A stretch of 5,130 nt of DNA from Psychroflexus sp. (lineage in GTDB: Bacteria; Bacteroidota; Bacteroidia; Flavobacteriales; Flavobacteriaceae). Below the pieces are notes generated by a model. That model was given only the letters and a program-made list of their open reading frames with translations. It was not told where the DNA came from and searched no databases. The stretch covers positions 1-5,130 of the forward strand of contig SKIG01000175.1 in NCBI GenBank assembly GCA_007116535.1, in the 5' to 3' direction. A program made the translations under genes and the position numbers. Of the stretch, positions 1-5,130 are shown piece after piece; position 1 is the first letter of the stretch, and every line of letters begins with the position of its first letter.

Positions 1-2
1 AA

Positions 3-37
3 AATCCCGAATCTTTTAAGGTTCGGGATTATTTTTT
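3..37. terminator. Intrinsic terminator hairpin downstream of cusB, possibly bidirectional
   Basis: Bases 3-11 (AATCCCGAA) pair perfectly with 22-30 (TTCGGGATT). The stem can be extended by a T12-G21 wobble and C13-G20, leaving a six-base loop at 14-19. On the minus strand, where cusB ends at 54, the hairpin lies 23 nt after the stop codon and runs into at least four T residues (A1-A4 on the plus strand) before the window edge. On the plus strand it is followed by ATTTTTT (31-37). It therefore has the form of a terminator in both directions. It would end the cus transcript and perhaps also that of a convergent gene to the left, which is not visible. The hairpin is seen directly; termination is inferred. 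Confidence 0.8.
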
Positions 38-53
38 AAAAGAAAACTAAAGA

Positions 54-1754
54 TTAAAACTCCCCTTCAATCGTACCACACCTCAGCATCATACTCCCAT
101 AATATGGGTTTTTGATTTCTTCTTCTTCACTCAACCAAAAAGCACCATTGTCGTTATCCGCCATTGGGCAATATTGAAGGAATAATTTCTTTTCTGATTT
201 TTTATTGACCTTAACCAACTCAATCAATGCGTCCGAAAGAAACTGAAAATGAACCCTCGCCATATCAATATTTTTTGATGTAGAAACGTCTTTTACTAAC
301 TGTGTTAAGCCTTCTTTTGCTTCTTCATCGCTAAAATCTAACTTTTTTACATTCGCTAAAAAGTCCTTGGCTAAGACGATTGAATTTTTGTCTTCGTCTT
401 CTGCAAGTGATTCTTTTAATGCAAGGTAATTCTCAAGCACGTGGTTTAGTGTCTCGTTGTTAATTTTCACCTCCTGCCAATTAATTGAAACGCTACTTGA
501 TTTTTTTTCTCTACGGTTCATCATGCTTGGTTTTGCAGCAATTTGTGCAGCTCCATCGATAGAAAACACACCATGAATCGCAATTTCTGTGTTCAGGTCT
601 ATCCCTTCTAAAATTTCGATATACTCACCCGAGACTTCACCTGTAGAAACTTCTTTCATCACAAAACTCAATCTTGCTTCTTCTTCTAAAACTTGCTCAT
701 ATACTACCGAGCGTTTGCCGGTCCACAAAACTGCTGACTTAGGTACCCAAATACTTGATTTATCAGTCGTTTTCCGTTGAAGTTGTCCTTGAATAATAAA
801 GGCAGGCTTTAGTAATCCATCCGTATTTGCAACATTGGCTCTGACGGTAAAAGTTCTGCGATTTTCACGAAGTGTAGGAGAAATAAAATTGATCTTAGCT
901 TTCCATTTTCTTCCTGCAAAAGCTCGCGTTGTAAAGATAATTGAGTCCCCAACTTTGATTTGGTTGGCGTCTCGTTCGTAAGCTTCAAAAGTAGCCCACA
1001 ATTCATCTATATTTTCGACTTCAAAAAGTAAATCCCCACGTTCAAGGTGGTTTCCTTGCCTTACGCTTAGGTTGTTTACCACTCCATTAAAAGGTGAACG
1101 AATTTTGAGCAAGCCTTCAATTTGTTTGCCACTGATCAATTGGTCGATTTCAGTTTGACTTACGTTGAGCTTGCGCAGACGACTTACAGCGGCATTATAC
1201 AAACGTTCATTTTCATCTTTTTGTTTGTAGGCGATAAGCAATTCCTTTTGTAAAGTTTCTAATTCAGGGGAATAAACCTCCGCAACTACTTGGCCTTTTT
1301 TTACTTCTTGCCCGTCGAAATCTATGTATAAGCGGTCAATTCTTCCGTGGAAATCAGCTGTCAACTTTTGTTTTTTCTGTTCGTTGAACATCAACTTACC
1401 GTCGAGAGTTAGTCCGCTTTTCTCGGAGGGAGCATTGGTTGGAAAGCCTGTGGCTACTTTTGCTAATTGAAGCGCCCTAGCCGACATACGAACTGCGTTT
1501 GGATCGCCTGAACCGTCATCGTTAAGCAGAGTTAAATCCATCCCACATAAAGGGCAATCGCCGGGTTGGTCTTCCCTGATTTCGGGGTGCATGGAGCATG
1601 TCCAAATTTCCTCTTTGACTGTTTCCGGCGAACTTTCATGCGAATGTTCATGTTTGTGATTGTCTTCGGAAGTGCTAAAAATCCACTTCCCTAAAAATAG
1701 CCCCACCACAAGGATTAAGGCATAAGTTCCGATTTTTTTTATATTTTGTTTCAT
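54..1754 (-). CDS. cusB: CusB-like periplasmic adaptor of Cu/Ag efflux RND pump, with N-terminal metal-binding domain and C-terminal DUF3347
   Basis: This 566-residue membrane fusion protein should link the CusA pump to the CusC channel in the periplasm. Residues 1-27 are a basic start plus one hydrophobic segment with no lipobox cysteine, so an inner-membrane anchor or uncleaved signal is likely. A His-rich stretch follows (H33, H35, H37, H39). Residues 50-76 match the heavy-metal-binding domain (C53, M55-H56-P57, C67, C70, G71-M72-D73). The adaptor core comes next: barrel-sandwich half 1 (about 128-161), helical hairpin (about 162-212), half 2 (about 213-246, with RSPFNGVV at 219-226), beta-barrel (about 247-325) and membrane-proximal domain (about 332-405). 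Residues about 424-566 look like DUF3347, with C529-P-M531, GAFWLS, NPYYG and M555-M556-x-x-C559-G. It is longer than E. coli CusB (407 residues) because of these two end domains. The ATG at 1754 is the only sensible start, since the next Met (55) lies inside the metal site. Its leader is A-rich (CGAAAAAAACA) without a Shine-Dalgarno. Family assignment is firm; metal handling by the two end domains is inferred. Confidence 0.93.
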   Translation of the reverse strand: MKQNIKKIGTYALILVVGLFLGKWIFSTSEDNHKHEHSHESSPETVKEEIWTCSMHPEIREDQPGDCPLCGMDLTLLNDDGSGDPNAVRMSARALQLAKVATGFPTNAPSEKSGLTLDGKLMFNEQKKQKLTADFHGRIDRLYIDFDGQEVKKGQVVAEVYSPELETLQKELLIAYKQKDENERLYNAAVSRLRKLNVSQTEIDQLISGKQIEGLLKIRSPFNGVVNNLSVRQGNHLERGDLLFEVENIDELWATFEAYERDANQIKVGDSIIFTTRAFAGRKWKAKINFISPTLRENRRTFTVRANVANTDGLLKPAFIIQGQLQRKTTDKSSIWVPKSAVLWTGKRSVVYEQVLEEEARLSFVMKEVSTGEVSGEYIEILEGIDLNTEIAIHGVFSIDGAAQIAAKPSMMNRREKKSSSVSINWQEVKINNETLNHVLENYLALKESLAEDEDKNSIVLAKDFLANVKKLDFSDEEAKEGLTQLVKDVSTSKNIDMARVHFQFLSDALIELVKVNKKSEKKLFLQYCPMADNDNGAFWLSEEEEIKNPYYGSMMLRCGTIEGEF

Positions 1755-1760
1755 TGTTTT

Positions 1761-1802
1761 TTTCGGTTATCTGTTTTCGGTTATCTGTTGTCTGTTTTCG
1801 GT
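1761..1802. repeat. Tandem heptanucleotide repeat, six units, upstream of cusB
   Basis: Six exact 7-bp units lie head to tail. On the plus strand they are TTTCGGT (1761), TATCTGT (1768), TTTCGGT (1775), TATCTGT (1782), TGTCTGT (1789) and TTTCGGT (1796). The consensus is T-[T/A/G]-T-C-[G/T]-G-T. Five positions are invariant and all variation is at positions 2 and 5. In the cusB sense direction the unit reads AC[A/C]GA[A/T/C]A. The array ends 6 nt before the cusB start codon and directly abuts the palindrome at 1803. It resembles in form the short tandemly repeated heptanucleotides known from cyanobacteria, but no homology is claimed. Function is unknown. Confidence 0.85.
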
Positions 1803-1828
1803 CTGCCTGACTTGCGCACGCAGGCAGG
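1803..1828. repeat. REP-like palindromic repeat, copy 1
   Basis: CTGCCTG (1803-1809) pairs with CAGGCAG (1821-1827) around an 11-nt GC-rich loop containing TGCGCA. The 26-bp core matches copy 2 (1869-1894) at 24 of 26 positions, in the same orientation; the two differences (1813 and 1819) are both in the loop. It is not an intrinsic terminator, because neither side has a T-run typical of one. An intergenic, GC-rich, hairpin-forming short repeat suggests a REP-like or small non-autonomous mobile repeat. Dispersal elsewhere in the genome cannot be seen here. Confidence 0.75.
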
Positions 1829-1829
1829 T

Positions 1830-1836
1830 TGTCGGT
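1830..1836. repeat. Detached heptad unit between the two palindromes
   Basis: TGTCGGT fits the consensus of the 1761-1802 array exactly and lies one base beyond palindrome copy 1. The following seven bases (TGTCCCG, 1837-1843) keep the first four consensus positions and then diverge. This suggests that the palindrome sits within, or was inserted into, a longer heptad series. Bases 1844-1867 hold no recognisable feature. Confidence 0.55.
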
Positions 1837-1867
1837 TGTCCCGTTCGCTATACTCACGGTATTAATT

Positions 1868-1898
1868 CCTGCCTGACTAGCGCATGCAGGCAGGCAGG
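1868..1898. repeat. REP-like palindromic repeat, copy 2
   Basis: CCTGCCTG (1868-1875) pairs with CAGGCAGG (1887-1894), giving an 8-bp stem and an 11-nt loop. An extra CAGG (1895-1898) follows, so CAGG occurs three times in tandem. The element lies 11 nt after the cusC stop codon in the direction of transcription. In the mRNA it would form a hairpin not followed by a U-run, so a role in 3'-end protection or processing of cusC mRNA is more plausible than termination. This role is inferred. Confidence 0.75.
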
Positions 1899-1901
1899 TT
1901 C

Positions 1902-1922
1902 TTTACTCCTTACTCTTCATTC
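1902..1922. repeat. Second, different heptad series overlapping the cusC stop codon
   Basis: Three consecutive 7-bp units on the plus strand, TTTACTC (1902), CTTACTC (1909) and TTCATTC (1916), share the pattern [T/C]T[T/C]A[C/T]TC. In the cusC sense direction they read GAATGAA, GAGTAAG, GAGTAAA. The series crosses the coding boundary and encodes the last residues of CusC (N-E-E, stop). With three imperfect units, chance resemblance is possible. Confidence 0.4.
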
Positions 1923-3184
1923 GCTAAGTATTTCAATTCCGCTTCTGCGATTTTTAAGTTAGTAAGGGTGATTTGTTTTGTTTCTTTAAGCTGAAGTAAA
2001 TTCTTCTGTACCGATAGCAAATCTGCGAGGCTTCCCAAGTCATTTTCAAATTCGTTGAAGCTCAATTCCAAAATTTGTTCTGTTTTACGTAGTTTGAAAT
2101 TCAGTAAGTTCAAGTTTTCTAGTTGACTTTCGATAGCTGCTTGCTGTGTTTGCACTTGGGCTGAAAGCAAATTGAATTGATTTTGGTATTCTAGTTGACT
2201 CGCCTCTTGCATTAGTTGCGCTTCCTTTTTTGCCGCTTTGTATTTTTTATTGAAAATTGGCAAGGAAACATTTACCATAGGCATCAGCATATTCATTCCT
2301 TCGTAAGACATTCCATTCATCGAAAAATCATTCATGAACCAATATTCAACACCAATACCAATTTTAGGCATGGCACTTTTTCTCGCCACTTTTTCTCGCG
2401 CTAAGTAGCTCTCCTCTTGGTGTTGAAGCGATTTCAACAGAGGATGATTGTCAATTTCCGCATCTAGTAATAGGTCAAAATCATCACTATCTAAAGCTTC
2501 TATAACTAGCTTCTCAAAAGTATTTCTATTGAGTAGTGAATTCATTTTTGCTTGCAAGGATTTTTGGCGTTGAAGCAGTAATTTAGTCGAAGTCTTGCTT
2601 TCTTCCAATTGCATTTCAATTTCAAAAAGCTGCTTGATTGAAAGCGAGTTGTTTTCAAATTGATTGTTGGCAATCTCATATATTGAAGTCAATAGTTTCT
2701 GATTTTCTGCTTCAATTTCGAGGAGTGCTTCAATTTCAGCAAGCGGATAATAGGCCTCTGCGACTTGAAATTCAAGCAATGCTTTTTGGTTGATGAATTG
2801 CTGAAAATTTGCTTCCGCTTGCAAAGCAACGGCTTCACCTTTGGCCTTCAATGTTCCAAACCAAGGAAATTGCTGCGAAAGACTAAGGCTAAAAACCTGC
2901 TCCCCCATGAATGTTTCCATTGGAGGAATAAAAAAACCTGCTCCTAGCATTGGGTCTTCTAAGGTATTGGACTGTGGAATTTGCTCCATACTTGCTTCAA
3001 AACGCTTGTAGCTCGACTGAATTCCGGGATTGTTTTCTACGGCAATCACCTGAAGTTCAGCTAAACTTTGTGCCTGCGAAAACGTGCTTATCAGCAAGAG
3101 AAAAATTCCTGTAAACGCAAATTTAACAAGGTAATTAATGAATCGTATCATGTTATTTTTTTTAATCAATTTATAGCTATACAT
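1910..3184 (-). CDS. cusC: CusC-like TolC-family outer-membrane channel of Cu/Ag efflux system
   Basis: The 424-residue protein (413 from the internal start) is an outer-membrane factor that should form the trimeric exit duct for CusAB. A signal peptide is clear: hydrophobic residues about 23-35, then SQAQ-S, with likely cleavage near residue 39. No lipobox Cys is seen, whereas E. coli CusC is a lipoprotein. The two family repeats are visible. Repeat 1 has E-D-P-M (76-79), strand residues near 95-105, QQFPWFG (104-110) and long amphipathic helices (about 111-215). Repeat 2 has MPKIGIGVEYWF (272-283), VNVSLPIF (304-311) and helices to about 418. A Met-rich loop (seven Met in 284-303) separates the two strands of repeat 2. 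The gene starts 3 nt after the cusA stop, so the two are very likely translationally coupled. The downstream gene cusB is separated by a 155-nt repeat-filled spacer. Family is firm; the metal-specific name rests on its neighbours. Confidence 0.9.
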   Translation of the reverse strand: MYSYKLIKKNNMIRFINYLVKFAFTGIFLLLISTFSQAQSLAELQVIAVENNPGIQSSYKRFEASMEQIPQSNTLEDPMLGAGFFIPPMETFMGEQVFSLSLSQQFPWFGTLKAKGEAVALQAEANFQQFINQKALLEFQVAEAYYPLAEIEALLEIEAENQKLLTSIYEIANNQFENNSLSIKQLFEIEMQLEESKTSTKLLLQRQKSLQAKMNSLLNRNTFEKLVIEALDSDDFDLLLDAEIDNHPLLKSLQHQEESYLAREKVARKSAMPKIGIGVEYWFMNDFSMNGMSYEGMNMLMPMVNVSLPIFNKKYKAAKKEAQLMQEASQLEYQNQFNLLSAQVQTQQAAIESQLENLNLLNFKLRKTEQILELSFNEFENDLGSLADLLSVQKNLLQLKETKQITLTNLKIAEAELKYLANEE

Positions 3185-3190
3185 CTTCTA
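3149..3190 (-). promoter_or_regulatory. cusA-cusC junction: two candidate cusC start codons
   Basis: The cusA stop TAG (3190-3188) is followed by AAG and then ATG at 3184. A second in-frame ATG lies at 3151. AGAAG before the first ATG abuts it and is too close to be a normal Shine-Dalgarno. The second ATG is preceded by an A-rich leader containing eight A residues (3156-3163), the kind favoured by Bacteroidota. It would also give a conventional signal peptide beginning MIRFINYL. The longer form only adds an unusually long polar head. I list the longer CDS but consider 3151 at least equally likely. Confidence 0.45.
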
Positions 3191-5130
3191 ATCAAGCTTC
3201 TTTTTTTGATACAAAAAGTACAAACAAGGAAGCAAGAAATAAGTCACCAAAGCGATAATCATCCCCCCAAAAGCGGGAATTGCCATGGGTTGCATGATTT
3301 CGGAACCCTTTCCTGTAGATGTCAATACAGGAAGCAAGGCAATGATCGTTGTTGCCGAGGTGATTACCGCGGGTCGAATGCGTCTTTCGGCTCCTCTAAT
3401 TATACTTTGCTTGAGTTCTTCAAGTTGTTCAGGCTTTCTTTTTTGAAAACTTTGCTTGAGGTAAGTCGCCATCAACACCGCATCGTCGGTTGCAATTCCA
3501 AACAATGCAATAAAACCAACCCAAACGGCGACACTTAAATTAATAGGACTAATTTGAAATATATCCCGAAGGTTTTCTCCCATGATGTGTATATTCAGAA
3601 AGCCATCGAATCCGTACGCCCACAGAAGAATAAACCCACCACTAAATGCAAGAGCAATACTTAGAAAAACCATCACACTTACACTAACCGATCTAAATTG
3701 AAGGTATAAAATCAGGAAAATTACTGCCAAAACTATGGGGATGATGAGCTGTAAGCGTTGTTCTGCACGAATTTGGTTTTGGTAATTTCCTGCAAACTCG
3801 TAACTCATACCACTTGGAACGACAAGCTCTCCGCTCTCTATGGCTTGGTTGATTGCTTTTTGAGCATCTTCAACAGCGGTAATTTCTGCTACGTCGGATT
3901 GTTTGTCGAAAAACACATAACCTACCATAAACGTATTTTCACTCTTGATGGAAGAAGGTCCTTTGTGGTACGAAATTTCCACCACATCCCCCAAAGCTAC
4001 TTGGTTTCCGTTGGGTGCGCTTATCAGTATTTGAGCAATATCTTCGGGTGTAGTTCGCAGTTCTCGAGGATAGCGCAGACGCACCTCGTAACGCTCCCGA
4101 CCTTCTACAGTTGTTGTCATGGGCATACCTCCAACAGCCATTTCGATGTATTGCTGAATGTCTTCTACACTCAAACCATACAGGGCAATTTGGTCACGCA
4201 AAATCGAAAGATGCAAATAAGGTTTTCCTTCAATACGCTCAGCATTTACCGCAGAAGAACGCAAACTAGGCACTTCCCGAAGAATAGTTTCTAATTCAAT
4301 GCCGAAAGCTTCAATTTCACTCAATGAACTTCCAAAAACTTTGATTCCCATAGGAGCTCGCATACCCGTTTGTAGCATAATTTGCCTTGTTTCTATAGGT
4401 TGAAGTTTCGGTGCAGAAGTTACTCCGGGAATTTTGGTTGCCGCTACGATTTCATTCCAAATATCGTTGGTGTTTTTTATCTGTGGCCGCCAATTTCTGA
4501 AGAAAATTCCCTTATCGTCTTCAATGAGGTAATTTTTGGTTTCCTCTAAAAATGAAACCATATTTTTATCTTGAAAATCTTCCGAAAGAAGTTGGTTTTC
4601 TTCATCTACAAAAGCGAATTCTTTTGTTGAAAAATAGACTTTTCCACCTTCAAAAGTAAGTCGATTGTTAAGTTCAAAATTCTTGTACTTATCAACTTGG
4701 TAGCGGATTCTTCTTCCTCGTTCATTGAAAATGAATTCAGGCTTGTAGTTAATCACGTTTTCAAACATCGAAATCGGCGCAGGATCTAAGGCAGATTCGA
4801 CTCTTCCAAGTTTGCCAATACTGTTGACTACTTCGGGAATTTCTTCCGTAAGAATATCCAAAAGTTGAAGCACTTCTGTATTGTAACTTACACCCGAATG
4901 TGGCATAGTTGTAGGCATAAGCAGAAAACTTCCTTCGTCAAGACTTGGCATAAACTCTTTACCAATGCCGGGGAAACTTTCAGCTAAACTTTGCCATGCG
5001 CTCGTTTCTTCTATTTGCCATCCGAGTTGATTGGCTGCTTGCTTCGGAATATAAAGCAACTTAGCAGCGCCTAACCAAATTAGTAAGGCGAATAAAATTA
5101 AACTCAGCGGAAGCAAAAGAAAAATCTTCA
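3188..5130 (-). CDS. cusA: CusA-like HME-RND Cu(I)/Ag(I) efflux pump, C-terminal part (5' end beyond window)
   Basis: The frame is open to the window edge; 646 residues are visible, and roughly the first 500-600 are missing. Residue 1 below is the codon at 5116-5114; TTG there is an internal Leu, not a start. CusA is the proton-driven inner-membrane pump. Visible in order: TM7 (to about 20), the C-terminal periplasmic domain (about 21-453), TM8 (454-473), TM9 (480-502), TM10 (526-552), TM11 (583-600) and TM12 (612-636). Aligned by eye to E. coli CusA as I remember it, M67, M117 and M247 match the substrate methionines M573, M623 and M672; the 67-117 spacing of 50 is identical. This points to Cu/Ag. 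Two insertions are present relative to E. coli: about 80 residues at 127-207 and about 22 at 503-524. The TM10 relay Glu939 is replaced by Asp (D544-D545), and TM11 Lys984 by Ala583. The stop lies 3 nt before cusC, indicating one operon. No promoter is visible, since the 5' end is outside the window. Confidence 0.93.
   Translation of the reverse strand, partial: KIFLLLPLSLILFALLIWLGAAKLLYIPKQAANQLGWQIEETSAWQSLAESFPGIGKEFMPSLDEGSFLLMPTTMPHSGVSYNTEVLQLLDILTEEIPEVVNSIGKLGRVESALDPAPISMFENVINYKPEFIFNERGRRIRYQVDKYKNFELNNRLTFEGGKVYFSTKEFAFVDEENQLLSEDFQDKNMVSFLEETKNYLIEDDKGIFFRNWRPQIKNTNDIWNEIVAATKIPGVTSAPKLQPIETRQIMLQTGMRAPMGIKVFGSSLSEIEAFGIELETILREVPSLRSSAVNAERIEGKPYLHLSILRDQIALYGLSVEDIQQYIEMAVGGMPMTTTVEGRERYEVRLRYPRELRTTPEDIAQILISAPNGNQVALGDVVEISYHKGPSSIKSENTFMVGYVFFDKQSDVAEITAVEDAQKAINQAIESGELVVPSGMSYEFAGNYQNQIRAEQRLQLIIPIVLAVIFLILYLQFRSVSVSVMVFLSIALAFSGGFILLWAYGFDGFLNIHIMGENLRDIFQISPINLSVAVWVGFIALFGIATDDAVLMATYLKQSFQKRKPEQLEELKQSIIRGAERRIRPAVITSATTIIALLPVLTSTGKGSEIMQPMAIPAFGGMIIALVTYFLLPCLYFLYQKKKLD

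Noticed and set aside
1675..1857. 60-codon minus-strand ORF running through the spacer repeats into the start of cusB
   Set aside because: It is a translation of the heptads and palindrome 1 and then overlaps cusB out of frame. It has no protein features.
1841..1859. CCGT-N11-ACGG inverted repeat as a MerR/CueR-type operator for cusB
   Set aside because: The arms are only four bases. No Bacteroidota promoter (TTG near -33 with TAnnTTTG near -7) is placed around it on the minus strand, and such a repeat can occur by chance.
1868..1898. Palindrome copy 2 as a terminator after cusC
   Set aside because: In the cusC direction the hairpin is followed by AATTAATACC, not a U-run, so it lacks the form of an intrinsic terminator.
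1755..1909. CRISPR array in the repeat-rich spacer
   Set aside because: The repeats are 7 bp contiguous units and two 26-bp palindromes without regular spacers. No cas gene is present.
501..3163. Eight-base A/T runs at 501-508, 1733-1740 and 3156-3163 as phase-variation tracts
   Set aside because: Runs of eight encode lysine-rich stretches in an AT-rich genome and are expected by composition. Nothing indicates off-phase forms.
3068..3538. 156-codon plus-strand ORF across the cusA-cusC junction
   Set aside because: It is antisense to two confirmed genes, has no family signature, and is explained by the complementary reading of conserved CusA/CusC codons.
3758..4294. 178-codon plus-strand ORF antisense to cusA
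   Set aside because: It lies wholly inside the well-supported cusA frame. Its translation has no recognisable domain, and its Cys/His/Ser-rich composition is typical of an antisense shadow.
5114..5116. TTG as the start codon of cusA
   Set aside because: The frame continues to the window edge with hydrophobic residues completing TM7, and the protein would lack the whole N-terminal half of an RND pump. The TTG is an internal leucine.

Overview
The window carries most of a copper/silver efflux operon of the Cus (HME-type RND) class, all on the minus strand. In transcription order it holds the 3' part of cusA (inner-membrane RND pump, running off the right edge), a complete cusC (TolC-family outer-membrane channel) and a complete cusB (periplasmic adaptor). 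A rho-independent terminator hairpin follows at the extreme left edge.

The organism is most likely a member of the Bacteroidota. The DNA is AT-rich, and the starts have A-rich leaders instead of Shine-Dalgarno sequences. CusA has two insertions that I recall as typical of Bacteroidota CusA proteins. CusB carries an N-terminal heavy-metal-binding domain and a C-terminal DUF3347 domain, a domain common in that phylum. I cannot name a genus.

Layout, left to right: terminator hairpin (3-30); cusB (54-1754); a 155-nt spacer made largely of repeats (1755-1909); cusC (1910-3184, or 3151 with the internal start); a 3-nt gap; cusA (3188 to beyond 5130). The three proteins should form one envelope-spanning complex. 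CusA takes up Cu(I)/Ag(I) in the periplasm and inner membrane, CusB bridges and delivers metal, and CusC is the exit duct. The three substrate methionines of E. coli CusA are all conserved, which supports Cu/Ag rather than Zn/Co/Cd. No CusF chaperone gene is visible. The metal-binding ends of CusB may partly replace it (inference).

The least ordinary part is the cusC-cusB spacer. It contains six head-to-tail 7-bp units with variation confined to two positions, two near-identical REP-like palindromes, one detached heptad of the same family, and a second, different heptad series that runs through the cusC stop codon. I found no promoter, RNA gene, CRISPR array, insertion sequence or extra gene in the window.
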